From contig KN834776.1 in NCBI GenBank assembly GCA_000827265.1, forward strand, positions 234,708 through 298,707: a DNA stretch of 64,000 nt. Direction: 5' to 3'. Positions 21,481 through 32,887 of this stretch are shown here, piece by piece. Below the pieces are notes generated by a model. It was not told where the DNA came from. It did not search any database and was given only the letters and a program-made list of their open reading frames with translations. The position numbers and the translations under genes are program-made. Source of the DNA: Collybiopsis luxurians FD-317 M1 (taxonomy: Eukaryota > Basidiomycota > Agaricomycetes > Agaricales > Omphalotaceae). The stretch's first letter is position 1. Each line of letters opens with the position of its first letter.

Positions 21481-24400
21481 CACAAGAAAGCGCTAAAGAC
21501 CCAACGATTTTCCGCATCACGTGAAAGCTCCTGTCAGCGCTTAATTGACAGAAAATCGGTGAAGTACCTTCACTGTTGCCTTGCGGGCCTTCTGCAACCC
21601 CGAGGCTCTACCGCTGAGTTAAAAAAACTATCTACAGATACTCACTGTAATATAAAGTAGTAAAACCCCGAATTTCATGTATAACTGAATACATACCGGT
21701 TGACTATGAGACAAAGTGAGATAAAATGCTCCTTGGGAAGCGGCGTGCCGAAGAAGTACCTTTGGCAGATATAGCCGGTGTCACCAGTCGAGTGTGCGCA
21801 AAGTAACTTTCGAAGTAACTTTTTTTTCCCGCGCTTGACAGCTTAACTTGCCGAGTCTTGGCAAAATGTAACTCTCATTAAAAGTTATCTCCGACTCATT
21901 AAACATCTTTGTGTCACTATTTCAGCTTCTGAATTGAGAATATTGACATTTTATAAATGCTATGAGTGAGCTAAATGAGTGCTGTTGCCGAGACTGCTCT
22001 TTAATCAATTGTCTCAAGCTGTATCATCTGCACCGGAGTACACAAGGCCAAAACCATAAAAGCTCATTGCGCCATGTACACTCTGTGGTTTAGTCAAGCA
22101 GATATATCAGTGTATTGTTCTAATGCTATTGGTGCAATTGTGCTGAAAGCACATGAGATGTACAAATGATAAAAAATGTAAATTAATACATAAATTTGAA
22201 AGCCTGTATTAAATCTAGACCTCCATGTGAACTGTTGGTTTGTGACACTCCCTCTTTACCCATCCAGTGAGAATAGTGCATACAACAGGTGGCTAGACAA
22301 GTTGTGTTTGACCTATGGACCATTGGGGGCAATCTCAGTTGAACTATTACTTCCATTTCTGCCCACTGTAGCACACATATAGAGAGTGCTATCTCTATCT
22401 ACATATGTGCAGGCACCAAGTTATCATTATTCCATGTTGCAGTCACTGTGTGCCAGCTGCTTTTGAATTGGAGTGAGCACCAGCATGGGATTCTCTCTCA
22501 TGGAATGACTGAATGAATGAATGAAGAAAGAAACTTCAAGCATCAAAAAAAGCTAATCATCCCCAAAGAGCAAAAAAGTTCAAAGGAGTTTTGTTGTGGT
22601 GATGTCCTGGCAAGGGCTCAGGGCTTCAAGCTGGGCCTCAGCACTGTTTATGTATTGAGCCTGGGGTTCATGTCCCAGCCCAGAATTTTGAGCAGTCCCC
22701 GGCTGGGTCAACCAGGGCTTGCACACAGTGTTAGATTGCTTCAGCATATGCAGCAAATCATTGAAGCTGTGCTAATGCCACCTCAGCAGAAACACCCAAT
22801 GTAAATTAATTACATTGTGAACTCATATTTTTCTCTGCTCTTTGTGCTGCTCATTTCTTTGAACACACGTCCAACAAACATTCATATGCAACCCCAACTG
22901 GAGAATATGGCATACTTGTACTATTTTTCCAGCTCAAACACTGTGTGTGTTTCAGTTTTTTTACTTCATCATGATGGTTGAGTTTCCTGCCATTATATAA
23001 AACATACATTTGATACTCTAGAGATGGCATTCTGATAATGATGGTGCAGGTATTTTACCCCATTTCCTTTGTCTCTGTACTAACAGTATTGTTAGAGTCA
23101 GCATGCTGATAAAAGAGCAAAATCTGAGTCGGAGCTAGTATAATTGGGGTAAGAATACTGTGAGTCTCTTCTATTCTGAACTTTGAATGGTACTGGACTG
23201 TTCATTCCAGGATTTTGAAATGCTTGTGGCCCCTTTGGGTAGCACTGCACAACTTAGAAATGGGAGAATGCATGAAATGAGTATCATCTATTTATGTCAC
23301 AAGTGCCAGTGTAGCAAATGAGGTCCAAAAGGTTATGAATAATTGACAGACAATATGATTTGTATATGTAGAGGGGATACAAAGGTTGTACCATAAATAA
23401 GCTAGATTCAGCTGTATCAGCCCAATAGACCAGTATTTAAATATTCACTGTATAGAGAGAACAAGCAAGAAATACCTGTATATACATAGAATATACATGC
23501 TGTTGAAATTGATTTGGCTCATCTAGGCTTGAAGGATTTCATGTGTGGTTTGTTTGGATAAGGAATTCAAGGAATAGACAGCCGAGGTTGCCAAGAGGGA
23601 GAGTTGAGTGCCTAGCCAGGAGACAAAAAGGGAAACCACTGTTGAGGTCTGCTATAGCATGAAAACAACAATATGCAGATATGCACCTCTGACATTGCAG
23701 TAAACTCATAGTAGATCACCCGAAAACAAGTTCTAATGAGAAGTACATTTTGCCGAGACTCGGCAAGTTAGCTGTCAAGTGCAGTAAAAAAAAGTAACTT
23801 AAGTAACTTAAGTAACTTAAGTAACTTAAAGTTACTTTTGTAAGGGCAAGTTAGCGGACTTTAAATTCACCAAGTAACTTTGTCAACACCCGTCACCACT
23901 CCCGCTGCCATGGCCGCCGTTATTGATGCATCAAGTTTCGGCCCAATTGAAAGTAACTACGATGTTCATTATGTTTAACCCCTACTGAAGTCCAGTTTTC
24001 TGCTAGATGTTAGATGAACAAGCAGAGTGAGCACTCTAGAGAGCGTAGAAGTTTGAACAAGCTGCTAAAATTCTGCGAGAACAAGCTCAACATCGGAACC
24101 CAATTTGGCTCAAAAGTATAAAGGACTGAAATCTTGGACATGATGTCAGCGACCTTGTATCTGATGTCCGCCGGTATGAGAACTGGGGAGACAACATGGG
24201 CCCAAGCGGGTGATAAAACTGGGACTCAAAGAATTAAAAATGCAATGGGATATCAGATAAGTGTCGAGGAACCGATCCAGAGACCAGCCAATTCTCAGGA
24301 GTGTAATTGTTGTGTTATTTCCTAGTCCTATTATTGATAGATCTGTACAAAACTTGTTATTCTGCTATGTTATATTACAAACAGTATCTGTAAATAATTT

Positions 24401-24544
24401 TTATGCCTTAGCAGTAGAGCCCTGGGGTCGCAGAAGGCCCACAAGGCGACAGTGAAGGGACTTGCACCGATTTTCCATCAATTAAGCGCTGACAGGTACT
24501 TTCACGTGATGCGGAAAATTGTTGGGTCTTTAGCGCTTTCTGTG
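21481..24544. mobile_element. 3.06-kb TIR transposon, non-autonomous (outer element)
   Basis: Terminal inverted repeats of about 160-170 bp: the left arm begins CACAAGAAAGCGCTAAAGAC and the right arm ends with the near reverse complement, GTCTTTAGCGCTTTCTGTG. Similarity runs through GCGCTTAATTGA and the GCCTTCTGC/GCAGAAGGC stretch to ACAGATACT/AGTATCTGT. No transposase ORF was recognised. A second element is nested inside. The left flank is block C and the right flank block A; flanks show no convincing target duplication, so a rearrangement may have followed insertion. Confidence 0.75.
21792..23891. mobile_element. 2.1-kb nested TIR element with AAGTAACTT subterminal repeats
   Basis: The left end GTGTGCGCAAAGTAACTTTC is followed by GCGCTTGACAGCTTAACTTG and CCGAGTCTTGGCAAAATGTA. 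The right end carries the reverse complement (TACATTTTGCCGAGACTCGG, CAAGTTAGCTGTCAAGTGC) and finishes AAGTAACTTTGTCAACACCC. Four tandem AAGTAACTT units (about 23792-23829) sit inside the right TIR. An internal plus-strand ORF at 22517-22804 (95 aa) resembles nothing I know. The right end is shared with the solo copy at 7755-7918. Confidence 0.7.
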
Positions 24545-26180
24545 ACACACCCCGCACTACCGATTGCGCGTTTCAAGCGAAATGGCAAGCCCTATTTCAA
24601 GCTATAGCTTCAGTTGAATAAGGCACCCGCATCGTCTCATGTATGGTTGCATTCCCTGTACCGGATCTTCTAATCCAAGTATACGTATGCGTATGATGGG
24701 GTAGTGTCCAGAATGGTAACAGGGGAAGTCGAAGCAAACAGGGAACGGCTTCCCCGAGGTCGAGCTTTCTATGTATGAATGGGAAACGAAGACCAGTAAT
24801 AGCAGGATACATTCCTTTTTACTTTACTTCATTGTTGCTTGCTTGTTTGCCATTCCGTCACCTAACACTGTCCTTACTTTCATGTAGAATATTATCATCA
24901 TTGACACGAAATCGCTGTGGGTCGAGACATGGTCATTTGTTAGCAGCCAGTCGCCGAGTTCATCAAGCCTGGTTCGCACATTGGCGAAAACCAGCAAGTA
25001 TAGCGAGTCAATTCGCGACAGCCAAGGTACATAGGCTCTGCCTTACTACTTGAGATAGGACATGGCAGTGAAACAAGGATTGGATGCACCCGATATACGC
25101 TGACTAGAGTACATGCTAAATGATTTCTAGTACCCACTGGCATTCAATACTATCCATCCATGTACTATACCACAACCACGTACATCCTGGGTTACAGCCT
25201 TATGAATGACGAATGGCTCTCCTTCGCCGTTCCCTCCTTCCCTCCTCCATTGCATGTTCGAATACCTGAAAGGAAATAATTGTCAGCAAACACATAACCC
25301 TTATGTACACGAATGAGGAAAAGCGGTAAAAGTTCAGAATATGAGATGTGACAATCAAAGCCCAAAAGCTCAGTATTGGTCTCATCAATGAGAAGAAAGA
25401 GGGGGGGGGTAGGAGCTCCGAGAAGAGGGAGAGGATGGAGGAGACATTGCAAAAAGGAGAGAAAGAAGAGGTAAGGTACTCACCACACACTGGGGGCGAG
25501 GGTCGCATGCAGTTCTAAGGCAGAGACAGGGGCTGGACAATGTGCCTTACAATGCATCCGAGTGACATACAAACCGATGGCGTTGCTCGGGATATAAAAC
25601 ATACCCCGCATCGGACTGAAAGAAAAGTGAAAGGCGAGATGAGCAAGACATCGTACGCAAAGGAGCAAAGAGAAAAAGAGGGTATGGAATATCAGATGGG
25701 GTTTCCTGAAAGATTGAGCTGTGGCAGGCAGTTTCGGCAGCGTATAGTGCGAAGACCGTTGTGATAAAGCATCATGTGAATGCGACAAGGAACAAAGGGG
25801 AGGTGGGGGAGAGTAATAGACACTCAATATACTCACTATCATTTCATCATTTCCTTTACCACTGGTACCCATTACCGCGATTCCAAGACATGGGTTCAAC
25901 CTCACACAATAAGTCGCTCTGGCTTCACAATATGGTTCACAGACCGACAGATAACTAAAGAAAGGAAGCGAGATTAGAATGATGTTGTTTGAGCAAAGGA
26001 AGAATAGAGGCGAAATTGAAGGGTTCAGTGTTTTAAAAAGACAGCCTTGGAATTGTCGTCGAATAGCAAGCCCGAGTAAGAGCTTGCATCAGGTGGTAAC
26101 TCCATGTATATTATCAAAAAAAAAAAAAAAAAACAACGAAGGGGTAAAGAAGAAACGACGGTGGAAAGACAAAAAGCTCA
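24545..26180. repeat. Repeat blocks A and B, copy 2, with no NLR attached
   Basis: Block A (24550-25190) starts inside the unit at CACTACCGATTGCGCGTTTC and continues TAGTGTCCAGAATGGTAACA; its NLR-proximal part is absent because the outer transposon ends there. Block B (25190-26180) matches 37450-38420 and 55700-56800: GTTCGAATACCTGAAAGGAA, GGCGTTGCT(C/T)GG, CGGACTGAAA and TTGAGCTGTGGC(A/G)GGCAG. The minus strand of B shows conserved peptides (SPPPPLCSLSHSHDA; SDAGYVLYPEQRHRF against SDVGYVLDSKQRHRF in copy 3) next to splice-like CTTTCAG and GTGAGT sites. A (A)17 tract lies at about 26117-26134. Confidence 0.6.
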
Positions 26181-28676
26181 CCGCGCACAGTACGATGTGT
26201 GGATTCTGCAAGGAGGGCATATGATTGTCCAACGTCTGTTTGGCCGAATGTAGAAAGAACAAGGTTTGTGCTCAAACTCGCTTGCGGTTGTCAAGCTGTG
26301 CGAGCTGTGGAAAAGGAATAATGCCAAGAAAGTTGGGCTTTGGAAGTGATTAACATTTGGAGACGATAGTGATATACACGCAAGTTCTTCGAAGAGACAG
26401 TGCGAGACCTTCATGACGTCCAATGAGGACAAGAATGAGATATAATCGCTCTTGAGCTTCAGAACGAAAATCTCACCAAAAGAATTTAACCCGCCCGAAT
26501 GGTCACCCCAGCCCTACGATTCCCCGGACTTTCTACCAAAGGCTCGCAAAAAACCAAATGCACCACATCCTTGCCCATTGCCGCATTACCAATCTTCCTC
26601 ACAGTTCCAGAATCCCAACGATTCCGCTCGAAGCTCCCCGGATGGCTCGCCCTAAGGAGGATACATAGCTAGCCTCGACTCCTGCTTTCCCAGCTCCTTA
26701 CCCGAGTTTGAATCCATCACCTTCCTGATAATTCCAGACTCTCGGTAGAGCCGTTTGATCAACAATTGCGACGCATGTTCCTCAAGAGAATCCGTGGGGT
26801 CGATTCGCTGCTGAGTCGACGACAGTGCAGGCATTTGGGAAGGAGTGAATGGGGAAGGATGGAATTGAGATCCGGAGAGGCAGTCGTTATGTGGTGGCGG
26901 TGAAGAAGGAAGAAGATTTTATGAAGATTTTGGCAAACTAGTGTGAATAGCAGCACCGAGAGCGTGTCCACTACAAACTCCTTCAACTTTGCCGCTCATT
27001 GGCATTCACCGGGGGACGAATCTTGAGGAGGTTAAACATGCAAGCCTACCAATACAGCGTGGGTGTGAAACTCGAAAACTAGGAAGAGCCTGCAGCAAAT
27101 TCAGACTCGGTCGAGGGAAACATTGAATAGAGTGATACGCGCCATTTCGTTGTACTGGCCAAGAGAAAGTGTCAAGACGAATTGAAAATCAGTGAATATT
27201 TCTGACTCGTTTTCCGGGACACTCACATACTTGCAGTGATAGCGATAAGGGCAAGCTGTCTAACCCAGTCCTCTATGCACTGAAAGCCTCGCATCCAAGT
27301 CGGTCAATGAAGTGTTAGAAAGAGTCGGGCTAAGAGCGGCCCGCAAGAAAGGCAAAGAATCAAAGCCGGAAGGGCGACCGGACCGTCTTATATATATCTT
27401 GATTGTGGGAGCATATGCGCTGTTGGATACAACTTTCTTGCTCTCAAAACTAGCATATGTATTGAATTATATGTAAAGTACCTGCTGGAAAAATATGAAG
27501 GGAAACCGAGGGAGCCCGTGTGCTCGATTTGCTGTTCAGTCAACGACAGTGTAGATGTTCGGGGACGAGATTGTAAGAGACAATCGTGATGTGATATGGG
27601 TGAAGGAAGAAAGAAGAATCGCAGCGAGCTTGTTCATTACTGACTTTGTCGCTTGTTAGTAGTCACTGGGGGACGAAGCTTGAAGGATTTGAGACATGCG
27701 AGCCAACCAATGCGGCAGGTGTAAGACTCGAAGAGCCGGAATAGATAAGCTAAATTATAAACAGCGCATATCCTATCCAGCTCGACGAGTCTGTAGCCTA
27801 TTGCCGCAAATAAAAACAGAACACGATCGCAATGGCTTGTGGTAAATGAAAACCAAAGCTTGTTCTTCCATAGCCGGCGTACGTCTGTGTCGTGAGGATC
27901 CAAGTAGCACTGAGAAGGAGAGGGAGGACAAATGTTAGCCTTGCTCTGGACAATCCAGATAGAAAAAGCGCACATTATCAAGCACACGTTAGACCGTTTC
28001 AGAGGCCGGTCCGTCTTATCGACTTGCAACGCCAATGGGCAGTACCCTGGAAGGGAGAAAAGCCGGCACTTCACGCCGTTGAATGCACTGACTGTCAAGC
28101 ATAGGAAAGGCAAAAAGCTTCGTGTGCTGTAGTTATCTTAAGGCAATTATCGTCAGTTGTCCATCCTTGAAAGTTCAAAGCACCTATCGTCCCGTCCTCC
28201 CTCTCCCTCCCGAAGAATATCCTACTAACCCAGTCCCATCGCCTTCCTCACTCCAAATTTAGTCAGTCGAAATATCATAAATATATAAATATAGTGTCAC
28301 CCAAATGTTCCCCATGTTCTGTTCGACCATGACGCTACGGAAATACAACCGAACAAAATTACTTAGAAGGGTCAGTGTTTTGAAACAGACGGAATTACCT
28401 TTTCGATAGCTTCGTTCCCCTCTGCAACCAGATCAATGCGGTCTAGAGACGTTGCCCCCAGTGAGATGCGATATTTCGTCATACTGAACAACCAGCCCAG
28501 GGATGAGAAAAAGAGTCATCACGAACTGGAAGTAAGTGAGTATTCCCGACTCGGATTCCAGGACACTCACATACTTGCGGTGAATGCAATAACGGCGAAC
28601 AGTCAAACCCATTGACCCATTCCTCATCACACTGACTCTTGCACTTCTGCCAGAATGCTCTGAAGAGGCCCACATT
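26180..28676. repeat. Repeat block C, copy 4: two partial copies in tandem
   Basis: 26180-27420 follows block C from TGCAAGGAGGGCATATGATT through AAATCTCACCAAAAGAATTT to the GACCGTCTTATATATATCTT end. 27490-28676 then restarts in mid-block (GTGCTCGATTTGCTG, GTCAACGACAGTGTAGATGT) and reaches CAGAATGCTCTGAAGAGGCC before an hAT-like MITE interrupts it; the block resumes at 29309 (GCATTCAGGTTGGTCAATGA). Minus-strand peptides such as ASQLLIKRLYRESGI (near 26760) are shared with other copies, but no complete reading frame survives. Confidence 0.6.
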
Positions 28677-29308
28677 CTAGGGTGCCATGAACAAGGCATA
28701 TTATACTAACATGTGTTAATTAACAATGTTATTAACTCAGAGGCCCAAAACACCATATTAAAATAAGTGAATATCTCAAATGATGCAATCTCGCAGGCAG
28801 TCCATTCTCAAAAATACAGAATGCAGGATTCATGATCAACTCGTGCTAACTTGAAAAATAGGTATTGAAAAATCCCAGTTGGCAGTGTCAAGTGATACAG
28901 ACTGGATCACATTTCTGAATGTGCGAAAACAGTATTTGCAGTACTTTAGAGGTGGGCACGAACGCATATTCGAGTGCATTCGCCATTCATATATAAGTAC
29001 ATTCGAATGCCACAAATGGTGAATGGTAAATACTCGAGAGTAGCCGCGAGTTGATAAATATACGTACTAGATCAGGAAGCACATATTAATAAGGATGTAG
29101 TGTAACAAGCAAAAGAAATTTGAATGAGCATCAATCCTGCATTCTGTATCTTTGAGAGCGGACTGCCTGCGAGATTGCATCATTTGAGATATTCACTTAT
29201 TTTACCAAGGTGTTTTGGGCCTCTGAGTCAAAAACATGTTATTAATGTGTTATTAACAATGTTAATCAACACATGTTAGTATAAGATGACTTGTTCACGG
29301 CACCCTAG
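28677..29308. mobile_element. 632-bp hAT-like MITE with 8-bp target duplication
   Basis: The ends are CTAGGGTGCCATGAACAAG and its near reverse complement (CTTGTTCACGGCACCCTAG). The inverted similarity extends roughly 190 bp inward (for example CAGAGGCCCAAAACACC with GGTGTTTTGGGCCTCTG, and GATGCAATCTCGCAGGCAGT with its complement near 29165). The flanking octamers are CCCACATT and CCCGCATT, a duplication with one mismatch that falls inside repeat block C. An 8-bp duplication and a YARNG-like end fit hAT. The centre (about 28945-29090) contains GAGGTGGGCACGAACGCATA, which looks like the end of another hAT family, so a nested insertion is possible. Confidence 0.75.
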
Positions 29309-30509
29309 CCCGCATTCAGGTTGGTCAATGAAGTTGGGATGTAAAAGTGACGGCGTGAGTCACAACTCGCGATATGTCAAAAATGTGCTTCCATCCTGCA
29401 CACTACTGTAGTTTGCCGTTCAGTAGGTTCTCATTCTGCTTTGACTTGCCTATTCAATGGAGCTCTTCTTGAAGTCTACGAGGGCAAGGCAAAAGGCTGA
29501 GAAGCTGTAAGCGAAGAAGGGAGTACTTTCAATTATACATAAATAACGGCGAAAAGGGTAGCTGAAACGCCCAACAGAGACAATGTAATAGTACTCCGAC
29601 AATCTAGACTACAATGGATTGGGTAATATGCCTTACCTTGCACCTGCATAAGGCCTCATAATACTATGGAAACGCCAGATATATAGGATATCACTGACGT
29701 TATTATACTTGGAGGTCCAATTATGACTAATTTATCATACTGCTATACATTACATCACTTCCACCTGAGTGCCACAATCGTACATGATGATGATGTACAG
29801 CTATGGAACAGACTCACTTACTAGTAACTAGTTATTACACAGCATCATGGCATGGTCCTGTTAGTTATAACTACAGTGTTGCTGGTTGGTGGAATTGCCA
29901 GAAGCAATGAGCATTGCATCTGAGTACACCGTCAAAGAACTATTTATGAAGGCTATATATTATGAGGATGAGGGTGCGGTAATGCCTCTCCACAATTGTG
30001 CCCAAACCATAATTTCACAACAGACGAGTTCGGTAAGGAGATCGGTTCAACCTCAGACCCCGCTTGCGCCGGGTATGGCCGCATGGGGGCCGCAGATCAC
30101 ATTATTTCATCCGAATAAAACTGGACTAATTTTGGTAGCTAGTCCCGGTCGTTTAAGCAAAGAAGGGAACGAAACGACATACCTACCATTGCAAAGCAAA
30201 GCCCTTGATGTGATGATCACCGGCCTTTTCCAGCAACCAGCAGATAGAACCAAAACTTTTTAATTACTGTGTCGCTAACTTGAGACTGAAATAACCGATG
30301 TCTCTCCTTTCAGCAACAAAGACACAAATCATCTCTAGTATGCTAGCTTCATAGACACCTCGTTTATCAACGGCGTCTACAATGCAACGAACACCGGACA
30401 GGAAATTAATGATTGCTCGTGGTATTAGAATTCCTCTGCTTAAAGTTTGTATATTTTCCATTCTACAAGTCACTCATCCAGAATTCTGATGTCAGGGCAA
30501 ATTTATATT
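29309..30509. other. Intergenic, remnant of block C then unassigned
   Basis: The first ~40 bp continue block C. A plus-strand ORF at 29886-30263 (125 aa) has no recognisable domain, and composition and context do not support calling it. Confidence 0.3.
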
Positions 30510-32120
30510 TACTTAGATAGGAAGTTCTTTATCTTTTGAGACCTTTGAAACCAAGGTCTGCTAACAGCATTAAGTATTTTTTTCTTATATAAATTTGAGT
30601 GAGTAAGTTCTTTTCCCGCATTGCCCTTGATGTCAACATCTGATATTTGTCCTTCTCATAGACTGTGAGTTCTGCATCTTTAAAATGGACATTTAGATTC
30701 ACACTTTGCCTCATCTACTCTGTCCATAGGAAGTGAGTTATTTGTCTTTCAGTACCTTGGGTATTAAGGGTTCTCCTTAAACTAGAATTTTCTTTTTTCT
30801 TCATTTTCCATGTCTGTGAAAATCAATGACAATCGAGTGCATTCAAATTTCTTCTTTTCATAGCTTGTGAGTTCTTTGATTTCCAAGTCCCCAGAAAGTA
30901 ATATCTGCTCTCTGGTTAAAGTTTAATAGTTGGTGGGTATTCATCTTCAAAGTTCTAGAATCAATATTTTCATTCACCTAAAATTTGACCTTTTTCTAGT
31001 CAGTAAGTTTTCCATCTGTCCATTTTCTAGAAAACATGATATCTACTCACTGCATTTGCCTTTCCCATAGATTTTAGGCTCTTTATTGTTGGGACCTGCA
31101 AAATATCACCAATTTTCGGCTTGACTGATGTGTCCTGGCAATGCGGCAATGCAGCACAACCATTGCTGTTAGCTTTGACATGGGAAACCTTATGTAACAG
31201 CTATAGTATATAAACTACAGATGTTTCGCTGGGATTCCCCAGGTTGTGAATTTTGAGTTTTACTTGGTTTTTGAGGCTTTTGCGATCTTGTCTGATTTTC
31301 TCTCTTGTCACTCACAAAGTCATCATTTCAGCTTGGTGACCTCAGCTTGAACGACCTTGATGTTGTAGACAATACTACATATTTTGTAGATACCTATTCT
31401 AGACCTGTACCTATAGATCATTTAAGTCTCAAGGACCAGGTCCTAACATTTATCTTATAAGTACCTGTCTACCCACTGCAATTGATATATTCTAACTTGC
31501 ATAGGATGTGAGCATCTTGAAATTCACATTTTAAATACAGAACATTATTGTCTGTTCACTCTATTGTCGCTTTCCTTTCCAAAGGGATTAAGTTCTTCTA
31601 CAGCCCATGTCCCTCTCATCTTGAAGTTGCTGTCTGCTGGATATATTCATTGTCATCTTCCAATAGCTAGTTGGTGGTTCACTTTCTGGGACCATAAATC
31701 TTGACAATGGTTGCTCACTGCAATGGATGATCTCCTTCCCATAGGATATGAGTTCCGCACCTTCCTTGTCTTGGATTAATGTTCACTCATTACATTGTGT
31801 GTTCCCAGCAATTATATGGTGTAATCTCATAGTTGGTGAGGTCTTCAGTCCCCCTTTGCTGGACAATCAATGTCTACTCACCGCACTGGGACTTCCTCTT
31901 CCTATAGTGGTTATGTCTTTCACCCTCTGTCTTACCTGAAATCAATATTCTCTCACTGTATTGGAAATTCATGACCCCTAGCATGTTAATCATTTTCTTT
32001 TCCTCAGTACATCTTTCACTCATTCACTCACTGGTACCTTGCCTTTTTAGCTTGTGAGAAGCAAATTTGGCACTCAAAATACTTTATTAACTGAGTTTTC
32101 TCTATCTTTTCAGATTGTAA
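30510..32120 (+). repeat. Array of about 16 intron-like modules separated by 3-nt spacers
   Basis: A degenerate unit recurs about every 60-140 bp. Each has a pyrimidine tract ending in (C)ATAG or similar, then three bases, then GTGAGT, GTAAGT or a variant. Clear cases: CTCATAG-ACT-GTGAGT (30656), CCATAG-GAA-GTGAGT (30724), TCATAG-CTT-GTGAGT (30858), TCTAG-TCA-GTAAGT (30996), GCATAG-GAT-GTGAGC (31499), CCATAG-GAT-ATGAGT (31739), TCATAG-TTG-GTGAGG (31828), TTTAG-CTT-GTGAGA (32046), TTCAG-ATT-GTAAGT (32109). Many units carry CTCAC followed by TGCATTG-like sequence some 20-30 bp before the AG, where a branch point would lie. About 31110-31440 is a break with unrelated sequence. On the minus strand the same units partly translate as ELTxYEK-like peptides. 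No function is known. Confidence 0.6.
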
Positions 32121-32332
32121 GTTGTCATTTTTGCATTCTTGAAAAGCTCTTTTAACAGGTCTCAAATTGTTCACATTATATGTTCCTCTTAAGATGTGCT
32201 TGAACTAATACTAGATATTCCTTTGCCACTTAGTTTTAGTGAATAAGCAGCAAGTTGCAAATCATAGTGGACAAGTGCACACAGCACTTCAGTAGTGATC
32301 ACACAGATCAAGAATGGGGATAAAGATGTGTA

Positions 32333-32672
32333 ACACTTAGGTAATCCATAACACAATGGAATTGCATGCATCGAACCAGTTGGTCTATCTGTCTCTTGTT
32401 AGGCCTAAGCTTACACATGCATATAATCCATTTCTGGGTCCATGTTACCCCAGTTTGTCAAGCAAGGTAACTGTAGTGGCACCGCTCCGCTACACACACC
32501 CCTCCTGTTTGAGACATGGGGAGTCTGAAGGTGCATGCATTCTGACAACAGGGTTGGAACACAAGACCAGTGTTCCAGCAAGAGTGATACTTAGGTAATC
32601 CATAACATGGAACACAACAGAATTGCATGTATCAAACCAGTCAGTCTACCTATCCCTTGTTAAGCCTGAGCA
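32333..32672. repeat. Direct duplication flanking ~175 bp
   Basis: 32333-32412 and 32589-32672 share ACTTAGGTAATCCATAACA, AGAATTGCATG/GGAATTGCATG, AACCAGT and CCTTGTTA(G/A)GCCT in order. I see no coding content in between. Confidence 0.55.
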
Positions 32673-32887
32673 GCTGGACAACTACCAGAAGCTATCTCAC
32701 AATAGAGATAAGGGATGAATCTAAAACAAAGTAGAATTGGGGCACAAGATTATGGTAAAAATAAGTAAACAGAAGTATAAGCATTGGAAATAATGATGGA
32801 TGAGTAAAGTTTGTAACTGGGGAAAAAAAGAAAGAGAAATAGTATTCCATACTGTGTATACCAGCTTCAATAGAATCAACAGCAGCG

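Noticed and set aside
21590..21640. tRNA-like A box in the outer transposon TIR (reverse strand CTCAGCGGTAGAGCC; CTTAGCAGTAGAGCC in the other arm)
   Set aside because: I found no B box at the right distance, no acceptor stem and no anticodon arm. It may be a tRNA-derived relic but is not a tRNA gene.
25480..25905. 141-aa minus-strand ORF in block B as a complete gene
   Set aside because: The other copies of block B do not keep the same start, end or frame, so only short peptides are conserved. It is treated as part of a repeat with possible exons.
26115..26135. Poly-A tract as the tail of a retrotransposon
   Set aside because: It lies inside block B. The other copies have shorter A-rich runs at the same place, so it is local length variation, not a retrotransposition tail.
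29886..30263. 125-aa plus-strand ORF before the intron-like array
   Set aside because: It has no recognisable domain or matching splice signals and lies in relic-rich DNA; its length alone is not enough.
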